64,000 nt of DNA, taken from positions 62,001 through 126,000 of the forward strand of contig NC_014818.1 of assembly GCF_000175215.2 (NCBI RefSeq), in the 5' to 3' direction. The notes beneath the pieces were generated by a model. The model was not told the origin of the DNA, ran no database searches, and worked only from the letters and a program-made list of their open reading frames with translations. Below, piece by piece: positions 17,263 through 26,444 of the stretch. Both the position numbers and the translations under genes were made by a program. Every line of letters starts with the position of its first letter. The first letter of the stretch is position 1. Origin of the DNA: Asticcacaulis excentricus CB 48. GTDB lineage: Bacteria; Pseudomonadota; Alphaproteobacteria; Caulobacterales; Caulobacteraceae.

Positions 17263-19290
17263 TTACGCCTCCGTCGTTTTGAGCTTGGCGAAGCGCGCGT
17301 CTTCGATAGCCTTGATCTCGTCAGGCTGGACGTAATAGTCGCGGTCTTCATTGAAGGTTTGCAGGATGGCCAGACCGATCATGCCGATCAGGGTGACGAC
17401 AGCCAGCCACCAGATGTGCCAGACGAGCGCGAAGCCGAACGAAATGCTGGCCAGACCGATCAGCAGGCCGGTTGCCGTATTGCGCGGCATGTGGATTGGC
17501 TCATAGGCCTTGGGCTGGATATAGGCCTGACCCGTCTGCTTGGCGTCCCAGAAGGCATCGTGGTTCCCGATGGCCGGGGTGACGGCGAAGTTATAGAAGG
17601 GCGGCGGCGAAGAGGTCGCCCATTCCAATGTGCGGCCATCCCATGGGTCACCGCTATCGTCGCGCAGCTCATCGCGCTTCCAGATGGAATAGCCGATCTG
17701 CACGATCTGGGCGATGATGCCGGCGAAGATGATCAGGGCACCGATGGCGGCGACGATCAGGTACTGATGCCAGACGGGGTTGTCCATGTGGCTCAGGCGG
17801 CGGGTCATGCCCATCAGGCCCAGCGCGTAGAGCGGCATGAAGGCAACGTAGAACCCGATCAGCCAGCACCAGAAGCTGACCTTGCCGATGCCCGAATGCA
17901 GGCGGAAGCCGAAGGCCTTCGGGAACCAGTAGTTCAGGCCCGCGATACAGCCAAACAAAACGCCGCCGATGATGACATTGTGGAAGTGGGCAATCAGGAA
18001 GACCGAGTTATGCAGCACGAAGTCTGCCCCCGGAATGGCCAGCATGACGCCGGTCGCGCCGCCGATGACGAAGGTGATGATGAAGCCCATGGTCCACAGC
18101 ATCGGTACTTCGAGGCGCACGCGGCCGCGGTACATGGTGAACAGCCAGTTGAACACCTTAACCCCGGTGGGGATCGAGATGATCATCGTTGAGATGCCAA
18201 AGAAGGCGTTGACGTTGGCACCTGCGCCCATGGTGAAGAAGTGGTGCAGCCATACGATGAAGGACAGAATAGCAATACACATGGTCGCATAGACCATGGC
18301 GTCATAGCCAAACAGACGCTTGCGGCAGAAGGTGGCCACGATCTCCGAGAAGATACCGAAGGCGGGCAGGACAAGGATGTACACTTCCGGGTGACCCCAG
18401 GCCCAGATCAGGTTGACGTACATCATGGCGTTGCCACCGCCGTCATTGGTAAAGAAGTGCATCCCCAGATAGCGGTCGAGGCCCAGCAGCGCCAGAGTGA
18501 CGGTCAGAATGGGGAAGGCGGCGACGATGAGGATGTTGGCGGCCAGTGTCGTCCAGGTGAAGACCGGCATTCGCATCAGGGTCATACCCGGCGCACGCAT
18601 CTTGAAGATGGTCGCAATCAGGTTCACCCCGGACAGCGTTGTGCCTATCCCGGAAATCTGGATGGCCCAGAGATAATAATCCACCCCAACACCGGGTGAG
18701 AACTGTAGTCCCGACAGTGGCGCATAGGCTAGCCAGCCCGTGTGCGCGAATTCACCGATGACCAGCGAGACGTTGATCAGCACCGCACCCGCCGCCGTGA
18801 ACCAGAAGCTGAGGCTATTCAGATACGGGAAGGCAACGTCGCGCGCCCCGATCTGAAGTGGCATAATGACGTTCATCAGGCCGATTACGAAGGGCATGGC
18901 GACGAAGAAGATCATGATCACGCCGTGCGCGGTGAAGATCTGGTCAAAGTGGTCGGGCGGCAGGAAGCCCGCGCCGCCTGCCGAGGCCAATGCCTGTTGC
19001 GCGCGCATCATCAGGGCGTCGGCAAAGCCACGTAGCAGCATGATGAGGGCCAGGATGATGTACATCACGCCGATCTTCTTGTGATCAACGCTGGTCAGCC
19101 ACTCTTTCCACACATAGGGCCAGAGCTTGAAATAGGTGGTCAGGCCGAGAACGAGCACGGCGGCACCGACCATACCGGCACCGGCCCCCATGATAATGGG
19201 GTCGTGCCACGGCACGGAGCTGATATCGAGTTTACCGAAGAGGAAGCGAAGAACGGGGTCTTCGTGGAGTTCGGCGACAGGGCTGGACAT
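17263..19290 (-). CDS. cyoB: cytochrome o ubiquinol oxidase subunit I (CyoB)
   Basis: The 675-residue catalytic subunit carries the heme-copper His ligands in FTAHGVIMIFF (low-spin heme), WAWGHPEVYIL and VWLHHFFTMG (CuB), and IAHFHNVIIGG (heme axial ligands). The length and 14-15 hydrophobic segments fit CyoB rather than the shorter CtaD. It reduces oxygen to water with electrons from ubiquinol and pumps protons. It lies between cyoA and cyoC in a cyoABCD operon read on the minus strand. No cyoE farnesyltransferase gene is in the window. Confidence 0.95.
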   Translation of the reverse strand: MSSPVAELHEDPVLRFLFGKLDISSVPWHDPIIMGAGAGMVGAAVLVLGLTTYFKLWPYVWKEWLTSVDHKKIGVMYIILALIMLLRGFADALMMRAQQALASAGGAGFLPPDHFDQIFTAHGVIMIFFVAMPFVIGLMNVIMPLQIGARDVAFPYLNSLSFWFTAAGAVLINVSLVIGEFAHTGWLAYAPLSGLQFSPGVGVDYYLWAIQISGIGTTLSGVNLIATIFKMRAPGMTLMRMPVFTWTTLAANILIVAAFPILTVTLALLGLDRYLGMHFFTNDGGGNAMMYVNLIWAWGHPEVYILVLPAFGIFSEIVATFCRKRLFGYDAMVYATMCIAILSFIVWLHHFFTMGAGANVNAFFGISTMIISIPTGVKVFNWLFTMYRGRVRLEVPMLWTMGFIITFVIGGATGVMLAIPGADFVLHNSVFLIAHFHNVIIGGVLFGCIAGLNYWFPKAFGFRLHSGIGKVSFWCWLIGFYVAFMPLYALGLMGMTRRLSHMDNPVWHQYLIVAAIGALIIFAGIIAQIVQIGYSIWKRDELRDDSGDPWDGRTLEWATSSPPPFYNFAVTPAIGNHDAFWDAKQTGQAYIQPKAYEPIHMPRNTATGLLIGLASISFGFALVWHIWWLAVVTLIGMIGLAILQTFNEDRDYYVQPDEIKAIEDARFAKLKTTEA

Positions 19291-19336
19291 GGGTTATAAT
19301 CTTTTTACGGGTCAAACGGTGGGGGCGGCGCGGAAC

Positions 19337-20362
19337 TCAGCTTTCCGGAATGGCGCGGTTCAGCGCCACCTTGTCGGCCGTCTTGTTTTTGGACGTCAGA
19401 ATTTCTGGGGCAACGCAATCGACCGCGCCGGGCACCAGATTCTTCATCATCGCCATGTTGAAGGCGTCTTCCTTACACAGGCCACCATCGGCGCAGCCGT
19501 TGAGTATCTTGGTAAAGAGGGCGGGCTGAACCGCCGCATAATAGGCCGGCGCTTTCAGGGTGCTTTTCTGATGCAGGGTCTTGTAGGCGCCGGTATCAAG
19601 TGTCTGACCGGACGCCTTGGCGCTGGCTACCCACGCGTCGAAACCGGTCTGATCCACGGCCTTCGCCTTGAACTTCATTTCGGCAAACCCGAAGCCCGAA
19701 TAGTTGGCCGAAATGCCGTCATAGACACCGGCGTGGTCGGCGCGCAGCGACAGGTGGGTCTGCATGCCGTTCATGGCGTAGATCTGCGTGCCGAGCTGCG
19801 GTATGAAGAAGGAGTTCATCACGCTGGCTGAGGTGATCTCAAAATGAACCGGCACGCCGACGGGCATTGCCATTTCGTTGACCGTGGCGATACCGTACTG
19901 CGGATAGATGAACAGCCATTTCCAGTCGAGCGCCACGACCTGCACCTCGATGGGAGTCACGCCTACCTTGTCGGCGGCGGCCTCGACCTTTTTGTGCGGG
20001 TCAAGCTCGTGCGTCGAAATCCACGTCACTGTGCCGAGCGCAATAATGATCAGTGTCGGGATGGCCCAGACCACGGCTTCGATGCGGTTGGAGTGCTCGA
20101 AATTCGGATCATAGGTGGCCTTAGTGTTGGACGCGCGGTAACGCCAGGCGAACCACAGCGTCATGACGATCACCGGCACGACCGGTATCAGCATGAGCAG
20201 GGTAGCGAGGATGATCAGGTCCTTTTGCGCGAGACCGACCGGACCTTTGGGGTCCATCAGCGCCCAGTCACAGCCGCTCAAGGAGACGGCGGCGGTCACC
20301 ATCAGGCCCGCGATTAGGCCTTTGCGGATCAGGTTCCTGCCTTCAAAAAAATTCAGATGCAC
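19337..20362 (-). CDS. cyoA: cytochrome o ubiquinol oxidase subunit II (CyoA)
   Basis: The 341-residue protein has a lipoprotein signal with lipobox LSGC (Cys31), two membrane helices (about 48-70 and 92-112) and a periplasmic cupredoxin domain. The CuA ligand cysteines are absent: the place where they would be reads SANYSGFGFAEM, which marks it as a quinol-oxidase rather than a cytochrome c oxidase subunit. The predicted start is GTG with no clear ribosome site, and a 12-base palindrome lies 22 bases before it. It heads the cyoABCD operon. Confidence 0.92.
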   Translation of the reverse strand: MHLNFFEGRNLIRKGLIAGLMVTAAVSLSGCDWALMDPKGPVGLAQKDLIILATLLMLIPVVPVIVMTLWFAWRYRASNTKATYDPNFEHSNRIEAVVWAIPTLIIIALGTVTWISTHELDPHKKVEAAADKVGVTPIEVQVVALDWKWLFIYPQYGIATVNEMAMPVGVPVHFEITSASVMNSFFIPQLGTQIYAMNGMQTHLSLRADHAGVYDGISANYSGFGFAEMKFKAKAVDQTGFDAWVASAKASGQTLDTGAYKTLHQKSTLKAPAYYAAVQPALFTKILNGCADGGLCKEDAFNMAMMKNLVPGAVDCVAPEILTSKNKTADKVALNRAIPES

Positions 20363-20383
20363 GACGCGTTCACCGAAGTAAGT

Positions 20384-20395
20384 CCCGCATGCGGG
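20384..20395. promoter_or_regulatory. 12-base perfect palindrome before cyoA
   Basis: CCCGCATGCGGG lies 22 bases before the cyoA start in its presumed 5' leader. It could be a regulator site or an RNA hairpin without loop. On the plus strand it merges with a strong ribosome-site-like GGGAGG that precedes a 22-codon frame at 20406. Confidence 0.35.
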
Positions 20396-20405
20396 AGGTT
20401 TTCAA

Positions 20406-20474
20406 ATGTCAAAGCGTTCGCGTCCTAATGAAATTGCGGAGAAGCGCAAGGGACAAATTGTCTCAGGCGCATAG
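20406..20474 (+). CDS. possible 22-residue small basic peptide
   Basis: An ATG frame of 22 codons ending in TAG follows GGGAGG with a seven-base gap, an ideal ribosome site. The peptide would start MSKRSRPNEIAEKRKG and is very basic. It lies antisense to the likely promoter region of cyoA. Nothing is recognised, and chance is a serious alternative. Confidence 0.2.
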   Translation: MSKRSRPNEIAEKRKGQIVSGA

Positions 20475-20683
20475 GCCGCAGACTGTTAACCATGTGGGTA
20501 ATTTTGTTATTTGAAATTCGGCACTTATGTAAAAAATGCGTGAGGGTCGCCGCCTCTGGGGATAAATAAATGACGCATGTGTCAGATTGCCGCAGATTCC
20601 GCTTGCGCAAACCGTTGCGGCGCGTAACACTGAGACAAATTGACGCTTTCGTGAGTTTTGGCGTCAAGTTTGGAGGAACTGAT
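20475..20683. other. intergenic region upstream of cyoA and of the small membrane protein
   Basis: This is the divergent promoter region between cyoA (minus) and the gene starting at 20684 (plus). AT-rich DNA around 20500-20575 probably holds the cyoA promoter, but I cannot define hexamers with certainty. No gene is seen in it. Confidence 0.4.
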
Positions 20684-21115
20684 ATGACGGATGCTCTGCA
20701 CACCTACCGTTTCGGACCGGTCGTCAAGATTGCCCTGCTCAGCGCGGCCCTGCTTCAAATTGTCGCAGGCGTATTGCTGATGTCGCAGGCCTATCTGGCG
20801 GGCGGCACCGTCCTGCAGCAGTTTTCGGGCGTGGTGCTGGGGATGATCCCGGTCTCAATCGCCCTGTTCCTGACGCCGGTCCTATGGCGTTGTGAACTGC
20901 GCGTCTTTGAAGACCGTCTGGAGTATCAGGGTATCCTGCTCGACATCGCTATTCCGCGCGATCACATTGTCGCCGCCGTTGCCCCGCGTCGTGGGCTGGG
21001 CATGTTCGACGTGTCGCTGGAACTGGTCAATGCGCCCTTCCGCCGCTTGCATCTGGCCATTATGGACCGCAATGAGGAGCGACTGGCGCGTTGGCTGAAC
21101 AATGTGCATGCCTGA
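20684..21115 (+). CDS. small two-helix membrane protein, PH-like C-terminal part
   Basis: The 143-residue product has two hydrophobic helices (about residues 14-33 and 43-66) followed by a soluble region with beta-strand pattern (CELRVFEDRLEYQGILLDIAIPRDHI), which resembles bacterial PH-like domains of small membrane proteins. That resemblance is by pattern only. The ATG at 20684 is chosen over one at 20570 because GGAGG lies seven bases before it and the extra residues have no membrane or family character. It is divergent from cyoA and ends 30 bases before a strong terminator. Function unknown. Confidence 0.65.
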   Translation: MTDALHTYRFGPVVKIALLSAALLQIVAGVLLMSQAYLAGGTVLQQFSGVVLGMIPVSIALFLTPVLWRCELRVFEDRLEYQGILLDIAIPRDHIVAAVAPRRGLGMFDVSLELVNAPFRRLHLAIMDRNEERLARWLNNVHA

Positions 21116-21144
21116 TTGCTGATCCGCAGGGTTGAAACGAGAAG

Positions 21145-21184
21145 AAAAAAAGGCGCTCGTCCATCGGACGGGCGCTTTTGTTTT
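21145..21184. terminator. bidirectional intrinsic terminator
   Basis: A ten-pair stem (21153-21162 with 21166-21175, one G-T pair, loop ATC) has seven A's before it and TTTTGTTTT after it. It can stop the plus-strand membrane protein gene and the minus-strand surf1 transcript. Confidence 0.88.
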
Positions 21185-21329
21185 GGGTATGACGTTGGTC
21201 GAAAAACAGCAAAAAGGACGTTCGAGGCAGACCTAGGGGGACACAATCGATTGGGCAAAAGCGGCGCGAAGCGGTGATTTAAGGCAAACACGCGTCACGC
21301 CTTTTCCCAACTTTTCGTGCTTATCTGGG

Positions 21330-22040
21330 CTAATTCCCGCCCTCACGCCCACCGCGACGGCTCAACCATAAACTGACGCCGGCCAGTCCGCCCGCCAGAG
21401 TGAACCACGTGATCGCATATACCAGATGATTGTTGGTAAAGCGCACCACAGTTAGGCCGCCCTGCGGTAAGCCGCCCGGCACCGGCATGGCCTCCGCATC
21501 GATGAACCACCCGGGGAGCGCCACCTGACGCACTTTAGCGATTTGCGCGACGTCACGCAGGAACCATTGGTCTTTTGTCGGGTCATTGGGCTGCGAGAAC
21601 AGCCAGCCCTTGTTCTGGCTCATGCGGATAAGGCCCGTGACCTGCACCTCACCTGACACCTGCCCGGCGGCGCGCGTGGCCGGGTCGCGTTTGTCGGTCG
21701 GTACGTAGCCGCGATTGATCATCACCGTGCCGTCTGGCGTTTCCAGCGGCGTCATCACCCAGTAGCCGGCCCCCAGATCGGTCAGGGCATAGACCTGTGT
21801 CTCCTTATCGTGGCGGAAATGCCCTCGCAGCGTCACGCGACGGTATTCATCGCGTTCCGCTGTAAAGGCGGGCCAGCCCCCCGGTCCTGCCCGCAAAGGC
21901 TGCGGTGCGGCATTGATGCGGGCATTTACGGTTTCGATCAGCGCCGTTTTCCACATCAGGCGCTGCACCTGCCACACCCCCAACGCGGTCAGGCCCAGTA
22001 CGGCTACAAAGATGACGACAAGGGCCAGAAGACGACGCAT
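21330..22040 (-). CDS. SURF1-family oxidase assembly protein
   Basis: The 236-residue protein has the SURF1 layout: an N-terminal membrane helix (LLALVVIFVAVLGLTALGVW), a periplasmic domain with the motifs NRGYVP and GLIRMSQ, and a C-terminal helix following NNHLVYAITWF. SURF1 proteins help insert heme into subunit I of heme-copper oxidases. Its position beside cyoABCD suggests it serves the quinol oxidase. The ATG at 22040 has AGGAAG before it; the longer frame to 22085 has no ribosome site. Confidence 0.9.
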   Translation of the reverse strand: MRRLLALVVIFVAVLGLTALGVWQVQRLMWKTALIETVNARINAAPQPLRAGPGGWPAFTAERDEYRRVTLRGHFRHDKETQVYALTDLGAGYWVMTPLETPDGTVMINRGYVPTDKRDPATRAAGQVSGEVQVTGLIRMSQNKGWLFSQPNDPTKDQWFLRDVAQIAKVRQVALPGWFIDAEAMPVPGGLPQGGLTVVRFTNNHLVYAITWFTLAGGLAGVSLWLSRRGGREGGN

Positions 22041-22177
22041 TGCACTTCCTTTTGCGAGGGCATCGCAGGCCCTATAGGCCATCATTTCGCATTATGCACG
22101 AAAATGTGTCATTGGAGAGGGTTCACAGAGACAACTGACCGGTGTTTATTTACCCTGCATTAACCGTGTGATCTCAT

Positions 22178-23413
22178 ATGTCGCGGTTGCATAAGTGGCG
22201 TACCTTAAAGAGACGCATGGTCGCAACGGGCGGCCGGCGAGTTGCAGAGTCGGGCGGGGGGCCTCTTATGGTATTTGAAATGTCAGGCGGACAAAGAGAC
22301 GTTCGCAGCCTCGCCAACCTTAGCGAGACGGCTTCGACCTCGCGCGTGCTCAACCTCGGTCTCGTGTACCGCACACATGGTGAACAGGCGGAGTACCGGC
22401 AAAAGCCGTTCTTCGCCAACCAGCAAATGAACCGCGCCCTGATCCTCAAACACACCTTGCGCGCCAACGAGCAGGACCTGTTCACCAAGCCACGGCGTAC
22501 GACGACCAAGATCATCCTGCCCTTTGATCTTGATGACCTTAAGCTGGGAGGGCAGTCGATCCTGATCGGGCAGATCGGTTACGAGGCTTTTCTCCGCAAC
22601 ATCTATAACACCAAGGCGGTCGCGGCCCTGCCGGATGTTGAAGTGCTGCGAGCGCTTGACGAACTGCCTTCGCTCGATCCGTTTCTGGTGCGTGAGCATC
22701 TGGGCCGCCGTGGCTATAGACCCGCAGCCTGCTACCTCTATATCACTCAGGCCGATATTGCCCGCATGATAGGCTTTGCCAATGGCGAGATCGAGAGCCT
22801 TGTGCGCGAAGCCTTCGGCACCACCATGCAGCAGGCGACGCTGAAGCTGGCCGGCAAGATCTTGGCCAATGAGCTGGATAATGAACTTGATCCGCTGCGC
22901 ATGACGCTGCGCCTTTCGACCGCGGAATTCTCTGACGGAATCTTTTCCTGGCGCGGCTTCCTTTATTTCAAATGGCGCTATACGGAGCTTCAGGGGGAGC
23001 TGAACAAGGTGCTGAACGGGCTGGCCACCTATCAGCCCATGCTGACGCGTGACAAGTCAGTGCTGGAGTTTCTGGGCGACATCCGCCCGCGTCTGGCACG
23101 GCGCATTTCACATGCCATTGTCGCGGTTGGGCGCACACTTGCCATTTATGATCAGGCCTATCTGGCCCTCACGAAAGGGCGCGATCCAGGTCCATTCCGC
23201 CGCTTTTTGCTGGAAGGGCCGTCGCTTTTTTTCGAGCTTGGCGAGCGGATCGGCATCCTTAGCCATATTAGCTCGTTCTGGAGCTATCGCATGGCGCGTG
23301 TGCACCGGCTCCAGAGATTGTCGGCGGAAGAGTATGCCGAACTCCTGATGGACTATTCCGACAGCCTGTCTGCGCTTTATATCGACGAAGAAAATACGGC
23401 CCAGAACTGGTAA
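22178..23413 (+). CDS. uncharacterised protein, up to 411 residues
   Basis: I do not recognise a family. The product is soluble, has no signal peptide or membrane helix, is mixed-charged and looks largely alpha-helical, with a conserved-looking core from about residue 105 (KIILPFDLDDLKLGGQSILI). The start is uncertain: ATG codons at 22178, 22217 and 22268 are possible; 22217 follows AAGAG and 22268 follows a G-run. Good codon use over the whole length supports a real gene. It is divergent from surf1 and convergent with the M16 peptidase gene, so it probably forms its own unit. Confidence 0.7.
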   Translation: MSRLHKWRTLKRRMVATGGRRVAESGGGPLMVFEMSGGQRDVRSLANLSETASTSRVLNLGLVYRTHGEQAEYRQKPFFANQQMNRALILKHTLRANEQDLFTKPRRTTTKIILPFDLDDLKLGGQSILIGQIGYEAFLRNIYNTKAVAALPDVEVLRALDELPSLDPFLVREHLGRRGYRPAACYLYITQADIARMIGFANGEIESLVREAFGTTMQQATLKLAGKILANELDNELDPLRMTLRLSTAEFSDGIFSWRGFLYFKWRYTELQGELNKVLNGLATYQPMLTRDKSVLEFLGDIRPRLARRISHAIVAVGRTLAIYDQAYLALTKGRDPGPFRRFLLEGPSLFFELGERIGILSHISSFWSYRMARVHRLQRLSAEEYAELLMDYSDSLSALYIDEENTAQNW

Positions 23414-23440
23414 CGCGTACCTTATAAAGTAAAAGCGCCC

Positions 23441-23459
23441 TCCGCTGACGATCAGCGGA
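23441..23459 (-). terminator. possible terminator at the 3' end of the M16 peptidase gene
   Basis: TCCGCTGA/TCAGCGGA with a three-base loop overlaps the peptidase stop codon. On the minus strand GGGCGC and then TTTTACTTT follow, so the T-run is six bases away from the stem. Termination or 3' protection is possible. Confidence 0.4.
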
Positions 23460-26319
23460 AAGGCTCAACCTTCTGAACCGGACCGTAGCCCAGCGCGTCC
23501 AGTCGTTTAGCCTGTGTGGCTGCGTCACCGACCACCACGAGGATCATACGATCCGTATTGAGATAAGTGCGTGCGATCTCTTGCACGGCGGCCTTATCCA
23601 GAGTGGCAAGTGTTGCGCTTTCCTGTGCGATATAATCCGCCGGTAAACCCTCATCGCCGATGCGGGCCAGAAGTCCCAGCTTCGCACGCAGGGTCTGGAA
23701 GGACCGCGCCCGGGCCTTGGTCAGCGACTCCTTCGTCAGAGCAAGGTCTGCCTCCGTATAGGTCGAGCCAAAGTCGCGCATAATATCGCGCATCAGCGCC
23801 GCCGATTCCAGCGTGACATTGGCGCGCACGGGCGCATTCATCTGAAAACGCCCGCCCGTCGTGCCGCCGGCAAAGCGCGAGTCGGCCGCATAGGTATAAC
23901 CTTTGCCCTCCCGCAGTTCCTGCGTCAGGCGCGACGCAAAGCCCCCGCCGCCCAGAATGTAGTTCGCCGCATACCCTTTGAACCAGTCGTCCGAGGCGCG
24001 GGCAGGTCCCGGCCGCACAAACAAAAGCGCTGACTGCTTTGCACCCGCCACGTCATAAAAGAGGACCTGCGTCCGCTCCGGCGCGGTAAAGGCGATACTG
24101 CCGGCCGGTTGCAGTGGCTCCCCCTTCCACTGTGCCGCCAACGGAGCAAAGGCCTTGGCGACCTCGGCTTCGCTGATTGCGCCGGCGACACGGATGCGGG
24201 CGTTTTGCGGCGAATAGGTGAGTTTCACAAAGCTCTTCAGGTCGTCCAGAGTGAGGCTGGCAACCGACTCCGGTGTGCCACGCACATCGTTCGACAGCAC
24301 CCGACCTTTATAGAGGGCCTGTCGCATCACAAGTTCCGCCAGTTCCTCCGGCTCGGCGCGCGAGGCCTGAATACCTGCGACCGCGGCGGATTTGGCCAGC
24401 GCCAGCTCCCCCGCCTCCCAGCGCGGGGCCGTGAGCATTTCGGTTATAAGGGCGGCCGTGGTGTTGAAGTTACGCGCCAGCGTCGTGCCGCTGATGAGCG
24501 TTCGCTCTTCACCAACCGACACCGAAAGGCTGGCCCCCAGACCTTTAAGAGCATTCTGGAATTGTTCACGTGTGCGGGTTTTCGTGCCACGCATAAGCAT
24601 ATCGGCGACAAGGCTGGCGGCGCCCGGTTTGGCCGGATCGTCGCGCAACTGACCGCCATCAATGGCGATCTGGAATGAGACGACGGGCAGCTCATGATCT
24701 TCGATTCCACTTACACCCAGGCCGTTGGACAGGGCCGTTTTCCAGATGGCGGGCGTGCGGATCTGGGGTGTCGGTCCGGCAGGTGGTTCGACACTTCGGT
24801 CAATCCGCGAAGGGGTGCGCGCGACCGCGGTGCGCCCGGCCGTCTGATCGACCGCCGCTTCGGCCCCCAGTACAATGGCTTCTTCGGCCTCGACCGTGGC
24901 CGGTTGCGACCCCGTGAGGGCCAGCGCGTCCTGACCCTTGGGCAGGGTGCCTAGCTCCAGACGCGGTCGTCCCGCGACATAGCGATCCAGCGCCGCCATC
25001 AGGTCCGCCGGCTTTGTGGCTTTCAGACGCTGAAGATAGCTGTCAACCATGTCCGGACGCCGGGTCTGGGTTTCGGAGTTGGCAATCATCTGCACCTTGC
25101 CGATAACGCTGCCCACTTGCTGATAGAGGGCGGCCTCTCTGGTTGCTTTCAGGCGCTCGAGCTTGTCAGTGCTGATGCCCTCGCGTTTGAAGCGTTCTAT
25201 GCCGTCGTTGACCGCTGCAAGAACCTTGTCGAGCGGCACGTTTTCAAAGGCCCTCACCTGTATAAAGCCGAGGCCCGCCATTTGATTATCCCAGGTGGAC
25301 CCATCCACCCCATCGCTAAGCTTCGCCTCATCGACAACGGCGCGATAGACGGGTCCATCAGGCGCTTCTGTCAGGGCCGCAAACAGGAGCTCTGTAGCCA
25401 CCGCATCAGGTGCGGTGCTTTCCGGCGTCGGCCACGCCAGAGTGAGCTTGGGAAGAGGCGCAAAGGCATCGACGTGGCTGAGGCGGCGCGTGGCTTTCAG
25501 GCTGGCCGGGCGGGGAGCTGGGATGGCCGCTGGCTGTCCGGCCTTGAATTCCCCAAAATAACGCTCAACCCACTGTCGGGTCTGAGCGGGGTCAAAGTCC
25601 CCCGAAATCACCAGTGTCACATTGTTAGGCACGTACCAGCGACGGTAAAAGCCGCGCACATCTTCAAGCGAGGCTGCTGATAAATCGGCCAGAGAGCCGA
25701 TGGTCGTCCAGCTATAGGGGTGATCGGGCGCGAACAGGTTAGACTGGATAATTGGCAATTCCTGACCGTAGGGGACATTGTCTACTCGCTGCCGCTTCTC
25801 GTTCTTAACGACCTCGATCTCCTTGGCAACGACCGCCGGAGTGACCGTATTGATAAAGAAACCAAGCTTGTCCGACTCCGCCCACAGCATCTTTTCCAGG
25901 GCGTCATTCGGCACGGTCTGCAGATAGACCGTCTGGTCCATGCTGGTATAGCCATTGGCCCCTTCCCCGCCGACCCGAGCGGAGAGCTTGTCCAGACCGC
26001 CGGGTCCGAGATTTTCGGAGTCTAGGAAGAAGAGATGCTCGAACAGGTGTGCAAAGCCCGTTCGGCCCTGCGTTTCCCGCCCTGAGCCCACATGGGCGAC
26101 CAGCGCTACTGCGACAACGGGGTCTGAGCGGTCCACATTCATCACGACGCGCAGGCCGTTGGGCAGAGTATAGACCTCTGTCGGGATCAGCGACGCGGTA
26201 GCGGCCGATGAGGGGATGGGCGCTTTGGCGGCGGGCTGCGCATAGGCGGGCGTATACCCCAGTGAGACGACCAGAGTGAGGGCTGCGGCCATGCGCAAAC
26301 GACGAACAGATATGGTCAT
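23452..26319 (-). CDS. periplasmic M16 family zinc metallopeptidase, two-repeat
   Basis: The 955-residue product has a signal peptide ending near AYAQPA and two M16 units (about 45-470 and 510-940). The first carries the inverted zinc motif HLFEH (H91, E94, H95 in this numbering) with the third ligand probably the Glu of NEKRQR some 80 residues later; the second unit lacks the motif, as is normal for the inactive half. Such enzymes degrade peptides in the periplasm. The ATG at 26319 with GGGGAG nine bases before it is preferred over a TTG at 26325. It appears to be a single-gene unit unrelated to its carbohydrate neighbours. Confidence 0.9.
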   Translation of the reverse strand: MTISVRRLRMAAALTLVVSLGYTPAYAQPAAKAPIPSSAATASLIPTEVYTLPNGLRVVMNVDRSDPVVAVALVAHVGSGRETQGRTGFAHLFEHLFFLDSENLGPGGLDKLSARVGGEGANGYTSMDQTVYLQTVPNDALEKMLWAESDKLGFFINTVTPAVVAKEIEVVKNEKRQRVDNVPYGQELPIIQSNLFAPDHPYSWTTIGSLADLSAASLEDVRGFYRRWYVPNNVTLVISGDFDPAQTRQWVERYFGEFKAGQPAAIPAPRPASLKATRRLSHVDAFAPLPKLTLAWPTPESTAPDAVATELLFAALTEAPDGPVYRAVVDEAKLSDGVDGSTWDNQMAGLGFIQVRAFENVPLDKVLAAVNDGIERFKREGISTDKLERLKATREAALYQQVGSVIGKVQMIANSETQTRRPDMVDSYLQRLKATKPADLMAALDRYVAGRPRLELGTLPKGQDALALTGSQPATVEAEEAIVLGAEAAVDQTAGRTAVARTPSRIDRSVEPPAGPTPQIRTPAIWKTALSNGLGVSGIEDHELPVVSFQIAIDGGQLRDDPAKPGAASLVADMLMRGTKTRTREQFQNALKGLGASLSVSVGEERTLISGTTLARNFNTTAALITEMLTAPRWEAGELALAKSAAVAGIQASRAEPEELAELVMRQALYKGRVLSNDVRGTPESVASLTLDDLKSFVKLTYSPQNARIRVAGAISEAEVAKAFAPLAAQWKGEPLQPAGSIAFTAPERTQVLFYDVAGAKQSALLFVRPGPARASDDWFKGYAANYILGGGGFASRLTQELREGKGYTYAADSRFAGGTTGGRFQMNAPVRANVTLESAALMRDIMRDFGSTYTEADLALTKESLTKARARSFQTLRAKLGLLARIGDEGLPADYIAQESATLATLDKAAVQEIARTYLNTDRMILVVVGDAATQAKRLDALGYGPVQKVEPFR

Positions 26320-26444
26320 GATCAATGGCTCCCCGCCCTATGCATCTGTGGTCGGAAGATGTGTGTTACCTTACCTTCGCCTAAGCGAAACCGGATAACG
26401 ATGTAACCATTAATGGGAGAAGGCGACAAGCCCGTGATTTGTGT

